Source of the DNA: JACKBJ01 sp964549495
GTDB lineage: Bacteria; Chloroflexota; Anaerolineae; Epilineales; Epilineaceae
Length of the DNA stretch: 28,062 nucleotides
Reading direction: 5' to 3'
Assembly: GCA_964549495.1 (NCBI GenBank)
Contig: CAZJWJ010000067.1
Coordinates: forward strand, 1-28,062
Both the position numbers and the translations under genes were made by a program. Shown here piece by piece: positions 1 to 7,560 of the stretch. The stretch's first letter is position 1. Each line of letters starts with the position of its first letter. Below the pieces are notes generated by a model, which did no database searches, was not told the DNA's origin, and saw nothing but the letters and a program-made list of their open reading frames with translations.

Positions 1-139
1 GAGGGGGCTTTGGGGTGGAGGGCCGATGTGATGACCGGACCCTGTGACGCGGGGCCGGGTACGTTCGAATCGGAGGGTCTGGCACGCTGAGGCGGCCGTC
101 GCGAACGGCCGGCCCTCCACCCCAAAGCCCCCTCGCCCT
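1..139 (+). repeat. structured repeat element, copy A (left end cut by window)
   Basis: A perfect 24-bp inverted repeat (1-24 with 111-134; starts GAGGGGGCTTTGGGG) encloses about 86 bases. The next five bases (135-139, GCCCT) would pair with AGGGC just before the window, as in copy B. Two hairpins lie inside: 35-58 (CCGG, bulged A, CCCTG, loop TGACG, CGGGG, CCGG) and 94-110 (GGCCGT, loop CGCGA, ACGGCC), the second abutting the closing stem. A second copy in opposite orientation is at 21902-22046. No ORF is supported inside. It lies downstream of menH, so it could also act as a transcription terminator. Could be a MITE, a structured RNA or a REP-like element. Confidence 0.85.
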
Positions 140-144
140 TCCCC

Positions 145-174
145 GGGGGGGTCTTGCTTGGGGGTGGGGTGGGG
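145..174 (+). other. G-tract cluster with quadruplex potential
   Basis: Four G runs of 7, 5, 4 and 4 bases (145-151, 160-164, 166-169, 171-174) are separated by loops of 8, 1 and 1 bases on the plus strand. This matches the simple G-quadruplex pattern apart from one long loop. Further G-rich sequence continues into the 3' end of menH, whose coding strand is correspondingly C-rich. Any function is unknown. Confidence 0.35.
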
Positions 175-233
175 ACTTGGGGCGTGATGGTGGATCGAGC
201 GGTGGGTGGAGGCTGTGGTTTTTCGAGCCTGTG

Positions 234-1100
234 TCAGGGGGGTGGGGGGAGGAGGGGGGTGAGGTGGGTGGCGATGGCTTGGGCTAGGGGGGCGGGGGAT
301 TCTTGGTGGAGGGCGTGGCCGGCGTCGGGGAGGAGGGTGAGGGTGGGGTGGGGGAGGCGAGCAGACATCTGGCGGGCCAGGGTGGTGAACTTGGGGTCTA
401 GGGTGCCGGCGATGAGGTGGGTGGGGGTAGGGAGGGTGGGGAGGGCGTCCCAGAGGGGGGGCATGCGGCCGGTGCCGAGTTGGCGGAGGGTGTGGGCCAG
501 GGCGTGGGGGTGGTTGCGGAGGCGTTGGGCGCGTGCGGCGGCGAGGTGGGTGGGGCCGAGGCGGGATTGGGTGGCGAAGAGGGGGTGGGCCATCCAGCGG
601 TCGACGAAGGCGGGCAGGCCACTTTCTAGGATGGAGTCGGCCAGGGACTCGTCGGCGGCGATGCGGGCGGCGCGGTCTTCGGGGGAGGCGAGGCCGGGGG
701 AGGCCGAGAGGAGGGTCAGGCTGGCCAGGCGGCCGGGGTGGGCGCAGGCCAGGGATAGGGCGATGCGGCCGCCCATGGAGTAGCCGAGGAGGTGGAAGGG
801 GCCAGGCAGACCGGAGAGATCGAGGGTGGAGAGGATGGAGGTGATGGTGGCGGACATGGTGTAGGCGGCGGGGTCGTCGGGGGCCGGGGAATCGCCGTGG
901 CCGACCAGGTCGAGGCAGAGGAGGGGGAGGGAGGGGAGGTGGCGGTAGAGGTGGCGGAGGAGGGGGGCGAAGGTGCTGGCGTCGCCGGTGAAGCCGTGGA
1001 GGAGGATGAGGGGAGGGGCCTTGGATGTAGTGGGTGGCGATTCCAAGCCCGTGGCGGGTGGGAAAGGAGTGAGGGCTAGGGGGGTGATGAGGGTGGACAT
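234..1100 (-). CDS. menH: MenH-type alpha/beta hydrolase (SHCHC synthase)
   Basis: 288 aa. An alpha/beta-hydrolase fold with an LHGFTG oxyanion segment (34-39) and nucleophile elbow GYSMGGR (Ser108). Asp235 (GTLDPKF) and His262 (DAGHALH) complete the triad. The SxGGR form after the nucleophile is typical of MenH, which removes pyruvate from SEPHCHC to give SHCHC in menaquinone synthesis. MenD and isochorismate synthase elsewhere in the window support this over a generic hydrolase. The ATG at 1100 begins just before the first beta strands; upstream in-frame sequence overlaps the divergent rluB gene and looks non-coding. The coding strand is unusually C-rich at wobble positions, especially near the 3' end, which finishes in a run of prolines. 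Family assignment is firm; the exact substrate is inferred from context. Confidence 0.85.
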   Translation of the reverse strand: MSTLITPLALTPFPPATGLESPPTTSKAPPLILLHGFTGDASTFAPLLRHLYRHLPSLPLLCLDLVGHGDSPAPDDPAAYTMSATITSILSTLDLSGLPGPFHLLGYSMGGRIALSLACAHPGRLASLTLLSASPGLASPEDRAARIAADESLADSILESGLPAFVDRWMAHPLFATQSRLGPTHLAAARAQRLRNHPHALAHTLRQLGTGRMPPLWDALPTLPTPTHLIAGTLDPKFTTLARQMSARLPHPTLTLLPDAGHALHQESPAPLAQAIATHLTPLLPPPP

Positions 1101-1157
1101 CGGGGCACCTGTCGCAGGGGATGCTCGGCGATGGGCTGCGGGAGCGGGTGGGGATGG

Positions 1158-1163
1158 TATGAT
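1158..1163 (+). promoter_or_regulatory. -10 element of rluB, likely leaderless
   Basis: TATGAT preceded by TGG (extended -10, TGnTAnnnT) ends 7 nt before the rluB ATG at 1171, so transcription would start at or next to the ATG. No Shine-Dalgarno is evident. aroA and menF share this arrangement. Confidence 0.55.
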
Positions 1164-1170
1164 TGCAGGC

Positions 1171-2040
1171 ATGGAACGACTCAACAAGATCCTGGCCCAC
1201 GCAGGCGTGGCCTCGCGGCGGGGCGCGGACGAGATCATCGCGGCCGGACGGGTGACGGTCAACGGCGAGGTGGTGACCGAGCTGGGGACGCAGGCCGATC
1301 CGGTGGAGGACGAGATCCTGCTCGATGGCGAGGCGATCATCGAGGGACGGATTCGCTACGTCTACCTGATGCTGAACAAGCCGCCGGATGTGATCTGTAC
1401 GGCCAAGGACCCGCAGGGCCGGCCGACGGTGATGGACTTCCTGCCGAAGGATCTGCACGCCATGCCGGTGGGGCGGCTGGACGGGGCATCGGAGGGGCTC
1501 TTGATCCTGACCAACGACGGGGATCTGGCCCAGGAATTGATGCATCCGCGGCATATGATGGAGAAGGAGTACCGGGTGAAGATCTCCGGTACGCCGACGG
1601 AGGCGGCGCTCAGGGCTTGGCGCGAGGGCATGTGGCTCGAGGACGGCAAGACCTTGCCGGCCGAGGTGCGCATCGAGTCGTCTACGGGGTCCGGAACGTG
1701 GCTTCGGTTCGTGATCGGCGAGGGGCGCAATCGGCAGATCCGCCGGATGATCGATGCCTTTCATCATACGGTGCACCGGCTGATCCGGGTGCGGATCGGG
1801 CCGGTGACGCTGGGCGATTTGCAGAAGGGGGAGTGGCGCCACTTGGGCGAGGACGAGGTGGGCGCCTTGCGCGGGGACGAGGAAGCGCTGGCCGCGCTGG
1901 CCGAGGCACGCAATCCGCGGGCCGGCAAGCCCCAGCGCAAGTCGGGCTGGGCCAAGGCCAAGCCCAAGCCGCACAAGCCGGGCAAGGGTGCGCGCCCCAG
2001 GAAGACGGGGAAGAGCCGGCGGTCCTACAAGCGACGGTAG
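1171..2040 (+). CDS. rluB: RsuA/RluB-family rRNA pseudouridine synthase
   Basis: 289 aa. An N-terminal S4 RNA-binding domain (about 1-60: RLNKILAHAGVASRR, GRVTVNG) is followed by the RsuA/RluB/RluE/RluF catalytic domain. The catalytic Asp104 lies in PVGRLDGASEGLLILTNDG, and GRNRQIRRM is also conserved. These enzymes isomerise uridine to pseudouridine in rRNA; the S4 domain and length favour RluB (23S) over RsuA (16S), but this is not certain. The C-terminal ~45 residues are a Lys/Arg/Gly-rich tail, probably disordered and RNA-binding, as in many RluB proteins. The ATG at 1171 was chosen because homology begins there (MERLNKILA) and a -10 hexamer sits just upstream. Divergent from menH. Confidence 0.9.
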   Translation: MERLNKILAHAGVASRRGADEIIAAGRVTVNGEVVTELGTQADPVEDEILLDGEAIIEGRIRYVYLMLNKPPDVICTAKDPQGRPTVMDFLPKDLHAMPVGRLDGASEGLLILTNDGDLAQELMHPRHMMEKEYRVKISGTPTEAALRAWREGMWLEDGKTLPAEVRIESSTGSGTWLRFVIGEGRNRQIRRMIDAFHHTVHRLIRVRIGPVTLGDLQKGEWRHLGEDEVGALRGDEEALAALAEARNPRAGKPQRKSGWAKAKPKPHKPGKGARPRKTGKSRRSYKRR

Positions 2041-2085
2041 GGTGAGCCGCCCCTTGATCTGTTCCGAGTCCCTTCCCCCGTGTCC

Positions 2086-3225
2086 ATGATATCGATCGAC
2101 ACCGCCACCCGCCGAGCACGTCTCGTCGCGCGTCATCACCTGGCGCGCAGTGCTGCGTCTGCCGTGCAGGCCACCACCGATGTCGTCGCCTTGCACTCCA
2201 GCGACCCGATCACGCCCCACCTGGCGCTCTGGGCGCGCGTCGAGGGCTATCGTCCGGTGGATCTCGACGCCGAGCTGGCCGCGGAAGGTGCGCTCTGGCG
2301 CCTGCATGCGATGCGCCGCACCCTCTGGGTGGCCGATGCCTCCGAGGTCGGCATGCTCGACGCGGCGGTCGGTCGAGACATCGCGGTCAAGGAGCGCAAG
2401 CGGCTGATGGGATGGGTGGAGGCCAGCAGGCAGGATGCCGCGGCATGGCTCGAGGGCCTGGAAGGACGGGTCATCGAGGCCGTCGGTGAGCATCCCGGCA
2501 TCGCGACCCGCGACTTGACCACGGCCCTGCCCGAGCTGGCGACCCAGATCAGGATCGGATCCGGCAAGTGGGCCACCGAGACCGCGATCGCATCCCGACT
2601 GCTCTACCTGATGGCCATGGAGTTGAAGATCGCGCGGGCCAGCCCTCTGGGGTCCTGGAAGTCGAGCCAGTACGGCTGGGCGCTCCCCGGCGGGGTCCAG
2701 GAGGTCGATGCCGTCGACGCGCAGGCAGCGTTGGTGCGGCGCTACCTCGATCGCTTCGGTCCGGTCACGACCACCGACGTCAAGTGGTGGTCCGGCCTGA
2801 CGCTCACCCGCACCCGCCGGGCGCTCCAGGATGCCGGCGCGGTGGAGGTCGAGATCGAGTCGGGCAGCGCCTGGGATCTGCCCGATCCGGATGGTTCGAA
2901 AGCCTCGGGTGTCGCCTTGCTGCCGGGCCTCGACCCGACCCCGATGGGCTACAAGGAGCGCGACTGGTACCTGGGCCCGCACGAGGCCGCCCTCTTCGAT
3001 CGCAACGGCAACGTCGGCCCGACGATCTGGCTCGATGGCCGCATCGTCGGCGGCTGGGCGGTCGACGAACACGGCGTCGTGATCGTCGGACTGCTGGAGG
3101 ATGTCGGTACCGAGTCGGAGGCCCGCATCGCCGAGCGGTCCGAATCGCTGACCACCTGGCTGGAGGGCACGCCGATCACCCCGCGCTTCCGAACGCCGCT
3201 CGAGAAGTCGCTGATGGCGGGCTGA
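2086..3225 (+). CDS. winged-helix DNA-binding protein, AlkZ/YcaQ superfamily (HTH_42)
   Basis: 379 aa from ATG 2086 (a GTG at 2080 is an alternative; neither has a clear Shine-Dalgarno). The N-terminus (TRRARLVARHHL, then VVALHSSDPITPHLALWARV) and the RRTLWV segment match the HTH_42 winged-helix family that includes the interstrand-crosslink glycosylase AlkZ. The segment aligned with the AlkZ catalytic QxD/QxQ motif reads LHSSDP here, as I recall for a large actinobacterial-type subgroup of unproven activity. The later DVKWWSGLTLTRTRRAL and the C-terminal beta-rich part fit the family. It follows rluB by 45 bases in the same direction and may be cotranscribed. A DNA-repair role is inference; glycosylase activity is not assured. 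Confidence 0.75.
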   Translation: MISIDTATRRARLVARHHLARSAASAVQATTDVVALHSSDPITPHLALWARVEGYRPVDLDAELAAEGALWRLHAMRRTLWVADASEVGMLDAAVGRDIAVKERKRLMGWVEASRQDAAAWLEGLEGRVIEAVGEHPGIATRDLTTALPELATQIRIGSGKWATETAIASRLLYLMAMELKIARASPLGSWKSSQYGWALPGGVQEVDAVDAQAALVRRYLDRFGPVTTTDVKWWSGLTLTRTRRALQDAGAVEVEIESGSAWDLPDPDGSKASGVALLPGLDPTPMGYKERDWYLGPHEAALFDRNGNVGPTIWLDGRIVGGWAVDEHGVVIVGLLEDVGTESEARIAERSESLTTWLEGTPITPRFRTPLEKSLMAG

Positions 3226-3534
3226 TCACGCGGCTGGGGAATGGAGGAACCGGCCCGCACACCCGCTGTTTAGGGACTTCCGGCGCCACTCTTCGAAACG
3301 CACTGCTCGGTGTGCAGGCACACCGCTCGCCCGCCCCTGCGGGAAGCCGAGAATCCTTGTCTGACGGGCAGTTCTGCCAGGACAGAGCGGTTGCTGTGCA
3401 GGTACAGGATGCCACTGCGTTGGAGAAGATACCGCCTGGTAGACTGATCGGCCTGCACTCCGCGCATGTCGATGGTGGAGCGGGCGCATGACCACGATGC
3501 CGGGAGTGATCTCGGCCGAGAACCCTTGCTGCGC
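3226..3534. other. 309-base gene-less stretch, probably insertion-element remnant
   Basis: No convincing coding sequence. It contains one short palindrome, CGGTGTGC-AG-GCACACCG at 3308-3325, and leads into the inverted repeat at 3515-3547 beside the transposase pseudogene. It may be residue of the mobile element or of a displaced gene. Confidence 0.4.
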
Positions 3535-3547
3535 CTAGGTTCTCGGC
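3515..3547. repeat. 10-bp inverted repeat at the 3' end of the transposase remnant
   Basis: GCCGAGAACC (3515-3524) and GGTTCTCGGC (3538-3547) are perfect inverted arms around a 13-base loop that includes the pseudogene stop codon (3535-3537). Could be a terminator for the transposase or part of an element end. No T-tract follows on the minus strand. Confidence 0.45.
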
Positions 3548-4645
3548 ATACGTGCTCTGGCTGACCAACGTCTCAGATCGAGGGCTGTCCTCGACCCGGA
3601 ACATTCCGTACACTTGCGCCGGAGGCCTCCGTCAGAGCGCTGGACACGCCTCCTCACGCCGCCCTCCTCGAGCGTGAGGCTCTCGGCCGGGGCCGGCGTC
3701 TGGAGATTGGCGACCAGCCACTCGAACAGCGGCTCGGGCGGCTGACCGAAGAAGCGCTCGGCGGCCGTCGTGCCGTCGGCGCGCCGGATGTGGAAGTTGT
3801 GGATGACGGTCATGGCCGACAGTCGCCGGGGCGACAGCCGGTGCAGGCTGTGGAAGCGCAAGGCCAACTGAACGTTGCGTCCCTCAACGCAGGCGGTGCT
3901 TCGGACGAAGAGGTCGATGCAGCCGTTGATGACGTCCTCGATGCGCTGTCGCGCGGTGAGGTCGAGCGTGGCGAGGGCGCTGTCCAAGTCGAGCAGTCGC
4001 TCGGCGAGAGCCCGGCGGCGGTCGCGCGCCTCTGCGGAGCGTGCCCTTTCGCAGGGCTGCATCCCAGGTCGCCGCGTCCCGCTTCTCGGCGTAGTGCTCG
4101 ACCAGCAGGTATCCGCTGACTGGTTCCATGGCCACCAGGCAGGGATCCCCCTGGTGGAAGGTTTCGTCCTCGCAGACCGCGATCCGCCTGGCTTCCATCT
4201 GCGCCCCGAGCCGCCGCTGCTCCTGCTTGCCGTAGCCGACGATCTGCCGCTCCATGGCTCCTGTCTGCTGGTAGACGCTGCCGTGCGAGGCCGCCGCGTA
4301 GCGGTCCAGCTGGCTCAGTCGCAAGAACTCGGCCACCGCATCCACCCCGCAGCCGCGGCTCTGCACGAAGTCGAACAGCGCCGCCGTGTAGACCCGGTGC
4401 AGCAGCTCGAGCCCGTCGCTGCTCTCGAAGAACTCCCGCACGGCCCAGGGCGCATCGATCCGCTGCCTTCGGCTGCGCCAGTAGTAGAAGTTGCTCCGCG
4501 GAACGCCCTCCAGGGCGCTCATCTCGGTCACCGGCTGGCCGGCGGCCTGGCCTCGGTCGGTTCGGTCGAGGATCCGCGCGACCTCACGACGATCGGGGCA
4601 GTGCGTTGACGGCAGGGGGCGGCTGGAGTATCTTGGGGGGTGCAT
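3535..4645 (-). pseudogene. decayed transposase (DUF6399-like), internal deletion and frameshift
   Basis: Two reading frames on the minus strand carry the two ends of one transposase-like protein. The 5' part (4645 down to about 4050) reads FYYWRSRRQRIDAPWAVREF, then CEDETFHQGDPCLVAMEPVSG and AEKRDAATWDAAL. The 3' part (about 4062 to 3535, another frame) reads STACVEGRNVQLALRFHSL, RLSPRRLSAMTVIHNFHIRR and DGTTAAERFFGQ. From memory of the family, the Asp of CEDETF and the Glu of CVEGRN belong to the acidic catalytic set, and intact members have well over a hundred residues between them that are absent here. The loss also shifts frame at the junction, so the gene is dead. Both halves still resemble the family well, so inactivation looks fairly recent. 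Family naming is from recall. Confidence 0.75.
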
Positions 4646-4704
4646 GGCCTGGGCTCAGGTCGGGATGGCTTGAACACCCCCACGATACCGAACAAGGCCA
4701 TGCA
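4628..4704. repeat. nested inverted repeats upstream of the transposase remnant
   Basis: TGCATGGCCT (4641-4650) is a perfect inverted match to AGGCCATGCA (4695-4704). A second overlapping pair is GTATCTTGGGGGGTG (4628-4642) against CACCCCCACGATAC (4675-4688), with small differences. The pseudogene start codon (4643-4645) is inside. This may be an element end, a transposase binding site or an attenuating hairpin. Confidence 0.5.
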
Positions 4705-4777
4705 TGACTATCCAGCTACGCAGCCCTCCGGGCGCTGCGCGTGTCCAACGTTATGACTGACGCCCCCATTCAGTAAA

Positions 4778-5089
4778 GTGCTTGCATGGGAGGGTGGCTT
4801 CCAGCCTACTGACATGCGCTTGATTGCACGCGAATGGGTGCAGGGCGCCGAAACGTGGAGAGTGGACTATGATCTTGCCACACCCTCAATTGAAGGATGG
4901 ATACCAATCCATGTGACTGAATGGATTGACGTAGAATCGTTTCACATGCGAAGGCGCGTATTCCAAATAGATGATGAACTTGGCGATCGATCGTGGTGGC
5001 GAGAGGACTACAACTACGACCTTCCTGTCGCGATTCTATCACCAGAAATCGTGCCATCAGTGTTCCTGCCGATTCTGCCACTTCGTTAG
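4778..5089 (+). CDS. small hypothetical protein, low-GC, possibly a gene fragment
   Basis: 103 aa from GTG 4778, or 91 aa from ATG 4814; no strong ribosome site decides. It is rich in Trp, Asp, Glu and aromatic residues (WRVDYDLATPSIEGW, HVTEWIDVESF, SWWREDYNYDLP), with no signal peptide or membrane segment. I do not recognise a family; the soluble beta-strand-like pattern could be the C-terminal part of a larger protein. Base composition is near 50% G+C and codon use is mixed, unlike both neighbours. It lies right beside the transposase remnant. Together these suggest horizontal acquisition or a gene truncated by the insertion. About 115 bases without a gene follow before menD. Confidence 0.5.
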   Translation: MLAWEGGFQPTDMRLIAREWVQGAETWRVDYDLATPSIEGWIPIHVTEWIDVESFHMRRRVFQIDDELGDRSWWREDYNYDLPVAILSPEIVPSVFLPILPLR

Positions 5090-5186
5090 GTATGAGAGTG
5101 GCGAGTTCGATTCAGCGTCGGTTGATGCGTCACGGAGGCCAAGGGTATGCTGGAGTTGACCCAGTACAATTGCGCCGGAAACCCCA

Positions 5187-5205
5187 GAACGGGTCCAGCC
5201 CGTTC
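5187..5205 (-). terminator. hairpin at the menD stop codon
   Basis: GAACGGG-TCCAG-CCCGTTC forms a 7-bp stem with a 5-base loop overlapping the menD stop (TGA, plus 5204-5206). Only a short GGGGTTT follows on the minus strand, so intrinsic termination would be weak. Confidence 0.5.
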
Positions 5206-7096
5206 AGGCTCGATCGTCGAGCATCCGCCCGACCCGGTGCCAGAGCTCTCGATGTAGCCCTGTGTTCTTGGCCATGTCCAACGCGATCTCGATGATGCCA
5301 AGCCCGCCTCGCGACCAGCCGGCCACCAGCGAGTCGATCAGCTCGCCCGGGGTCGCCACCAGGCGGTGCGGCCTGCCGTAGGTCCGGCAGGCCGCCGCCA
5401 GATCGGCCCGCGGCGGGGTGCGAAAGTAGCGATCGAAGACCTCGGCCACACCCTCGCCCTCGGCGATGGAGAGGTGCTCGAAGATGCCCCCGCCCTCGTC
5501 GTTGAGCACGACCACCTGCAGCGCGGCCCCGTCGGCGCCGGCCGCCCCCAAACCGTTCAGATCGTGCAGGAAGGCCAGGTCGCCGGTGACCAGCAGGCTC
5601 GGTCGGCCGCTCCCCAGCGCGGCGCCCAGCGCGCTGGACAGGGTGCCGTCGATGCCAGCCGCACCCCGATTGGCCATCGCCCGCAGCGGCTTGTCGCAGC
5701 TGGCGGTGAAGCTGTCCAGGTCGCGCACAGCCATGCTGTTGGCCGCGAAGATCAGCCCGCCGGCCGGCAAGGCCTCGATCAGCGCCGGATAGACCCAGGC
5801 CACCGTGCCTCGCGCCTGCTCCGAAGTCGAGATTGCGTCGGCGATCTGTCGGGCCCGGCTCGCGGCCTCGATCCAGCTCGTCCTCCACGCGTCCGAGCCT
5901 TCGGCGCGACCGCCGCGCATCCTGCCCAACCGTCGTGACAGGTCCCCTGCCAAGGCGGTCGGATCGACCGCCAGCCGCCGACCGCCGGATCGGGTCGGGT
6001 CATCCCAGCGGTGGAGCGGGTCGACGATGATCTGCTCGGTTTCCGGCGAGATGCTGAGAAAGCCGGCCACCTGCTTCCAAGTGAAGCTGGCCCCGAAGCG
6101 CAGCACCAGCTGCGGTGGATGCCGCTGGCACCAGCCCGCGTGTCGCAAGACCGCCTCGTAGCCGCAGAGGACCTGGCTCCGGTCGTGTCGGCCATAGCGC
6201 AGGCCGCCCGCCGGCTCCGCCAGGATCGGGTAGCCCGAGGCTTCGGCCAGCGCCGTCAGGGCAGCGGCGTAGTCCGCGCGAACCGACTCCCATCGCTCGG
6301 CCTCGGATCGACCATCGATCACTGCTCCCGCGGCGGGTCGCAGTTCCAAGGGACTCAGCCGCCCCGCCAGGATCAGCCCTCGCGGCGCACGGGTGATCCG
6401 GACCGCCAGGCGGTCGAGCGTCTCCGTATCGGCCATCGGAAGTCCGGGCAGTGGATCGATCTCGAGGTCGCTCGGCGCGGTCCTGGTCGTCGCGACCGAT
6501 GACGCGTCGAGGGGGGGGCGAACAGCGACGCCCTCGGCGACTTCGGCACTTCGTCCGGGCACCAGCGGCTCGCGGAAGGGAGCGTTGCAGTGTACCGGGC
6601 CGGGGATGGGCGCCATCGAGGCCTGGACGGCGCGCCGGCCAACGGCGTGGACGTAGCGCAGCGACAGAGGATCTTCGTGGGGCGGCGAGAGCTCGCAGAA
6701 CCAGCGGGTGACGCCACCGAAGAGCTTGATCTGGTCGATGGTCTGCCAGGCGCCGCTGTCGCGCAGCTCCGGCGGTCGATCGGCGGTCAGGGCGATGACG
6801 GGCAGGCGGTCCTGGTAGGCTTCGACGAGCGCCGGCAGGTAGTTGGCGCCGGCCGTGCCGCTGGTGCAGACCAGGAGGGCCGGCCAGCCCGTCGCCCGCG
6901 CGTAGCCGACGGCGAAGAAGGCCGCCGAGCGCTCGTCGATGTGCACCGTGCGGCTCAATTCGCTCCGCTCGGCCAGGGCCAGGGTCAGCGGCGTCGAGCG
7001 TGAGCCCGGTGAGATGCAGGCGTGGCGCAGGCCGGCGGCGATCATGGCGCCGACCAGGCCGCGGGCCCAAGCCTGGTTGAGCGCGCCGGTGTCCAT
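5204..7096 (-). CDS. menD: MenD, SEPHCHC synthase
   Basis: 630 aa. A thiamine-diphosphate enzyme that adds the succinic semialdehyde unit from 2-oxoglutarate to isochorismate, the second step of menaquinone synthesis. N-terminal signatures are ISPGSRSTPLTLALA, DERSAAFFAVGYARA, CTSGTAGANYLPALVEA and ALTADRPPELRDSGAWQTIDQ. The C-terminal cofactor-binding part has MAVRDLD, ANRGAAGIDGTLSSALG and the ThDP/Mg motif GDLAFLHDLNGL followed by VVVLNDEGGGIF. It is somewhat longer than the usual ~550-580 aa because of extra residues in the middle domain (about 190-280), a region that varies in the family. It follows yhbY on the same strand with a 78-base gap containing a hairpin. The enzyme before it (isochorismate synthase) and after it (MenH) are also in this window, in separate transcription units. 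Confidence 0.95.
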   Translation of the reverse strand: MDTGALNQAWARGLVGAMIAAGLRHACISPGSRSTPLTLALAERSELSRTVHIDERSAAFFAVGYARATGWPALLVCTSGTAGANYLPALVEAYQDRLPVIALTADRPPELRDSGAWQTIDQIKLFGGVTRWFCELSPPHEDPLSLRYVHAVGRRAVQASMAPIPGPVHCNAPFREPLVPGRSAEVAEGVAVRPPLDASSVATTRTAPSDLEIDPLPGLPMADTETLDRLAVRITRAPRGLILAGRLSPLELRPAAGAVIDGRSEAERWESVRADYAAALTALAEASGYPILAEPAGGLRYGRHDRSQVLCGYEAVLRHAGWCQRHPPQLVLRFGASFTWKQVAGFLSISPETEQIIVDPLHRWDDPTRSGGRRLAVDPTALAGDLSRRLGRMRGGRAEGSDAWRTSWIEAASRARQIADAISTSEQARGTVAWVYPALIEALPAGGLIFAANSMAVRDLDSFTASCDKPLRAMANRGAAGIDGTLSSALGAALGSGRPSLLVTGDLAFLHDLNGLGAAGADGAALQVVVLNDEGGGIFEHLSIAEGEGVAEVFDRYFRTPPRADLAAACRTYGRPHRLVATPGELIDSLVAGWSRGGLGIIEIALDMAKNTGLHRELWHRVGRMLDDRA

Positions 7097-7146
7097 CAGG
7101 ATGCGAGGCGAGCGTCGAGCGCCGAGCGAACGATCATCGGATGACC

Positions 7147-7167
7147 CGCGCCGCGTGGTCCGGCGCG
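7147..7167 (-). terminator. 7-bp hairpin between yhbY and menD
   Basis: CGCGCCG (7147-7153) pairs perfectly with CGGCGCG (7161-7167) around a 7-base loop, 7 bases after the yhbY stop. It lacks a T-tract, so it may be an attenuator or RNA-stability hairpin rather than a full terminator. Confidence 0.4.
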
Positions 7168-7174
7168 ACCGACC

Positions 7175-7492
7175 TCAATCCTCGGCGCGGCGACGCGGCA
7201 GCTGGATGCGCCGCTTGCCGGGCTCGGGGTGGGGCCGGTAGAGGATGGCGATGTGGCCGATGGTGCCGGCCAACTCGGCGCCCAACTCCTCTGCGATCTG
7301 GGCCGACAGCTCCTTCTTCTGATCCTTGAAGTCCACGAAGCGAATCTTGATCAGCTCCTGGGCGGTCAGGTTCTCGTCGATGGTGGACAGCACCGCCTCG
7401 CTCAGCCCTTGCTGGCCGATGTGTACCACGGGATCGAGATGATGCGCCTGTCCGCGCAGGTAGCGCCGGTCGGCGCCGCGTAGCTTGCTCAC
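7175..7492 (-). CDS. yhbY: YhbY family CRM-domain RNA-binding protein
   Basis: 105 aa, essentially a single CRM domain, close to the usual ~97 aa. Family features: LRGQAHHLDPVVHIGQQGLSEAV (the GxxG-like loop region), DENLTAQELIKIRFVD and ILYRPHPEPGKRRIQLPR at the end. In E. coli YhbY associates with the pre-50S ribosomal subunit, so a role in large-subunit assembly is expected. Start is GTG at 7492; the direct repeats and TATAAT upstream support an independent promoter, giving a leader of about 45 nt. Likely first gene of a yhbY-menD unit. Confidence 0.92.
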   Translation of the reverse strand: MSKLRGADRRYLRGQAHHLDPVVHIGQQGLSEAVLSTIDENLTAQELIKIRFVDFKDQKKELSAQIAEELGAELAGTIGHIAILYRPHPEPGKRRIQLPRRRAED

Positions 7493-7514
7493 GTTGGGAT
7501 GCGACCTCTCGCTC

Positions 7515-7539
7515 GAATCGGGTGAATCGGGTGAATCGG
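7515..7539 (-). repeat. tandem 9-bp repeats in the yhbY leader
   Basis: On the plus strand GAATCGGGT occurs twice in tandem (7515-7523, 7524-7532), followed by GAATCGG (7533-7539). They lie between the TATAAT at 7545-7550 and the start codon, so they would be in the 5' UTR or initial transcribed region. Confidence 0.75.
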
Positions 7540-7544
7540 CTTCG

Positions 7545-7550
7545 ATTATA
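7545..7550 (-). promoter_or_regulatory. -10 element of yhbY
   Basis: A perfect TATAAT on the minus strand, about 52 bases before the GTG start. No good -35 match is visible at 16-18 bases upstream. Confidence 0.5.
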
Positions 7551-7560
7551 GCGATCGTGG

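Noticed and set aside
61..75. GTTCGAATC in copy A resembling a tRNA T-loop
   Set aside because: The flanking bases do not form a T-stem and no acceptor or anticodon arm can be built; copy B changes the first loop base.
4743..4756. GTCCAAC-GTTATGA resembling integron attC core boxes beside a small low-GC gene
   Set aside because: The second box breaks the GTTRRRY rule, and there is no matching long attC hairpin or integrase.
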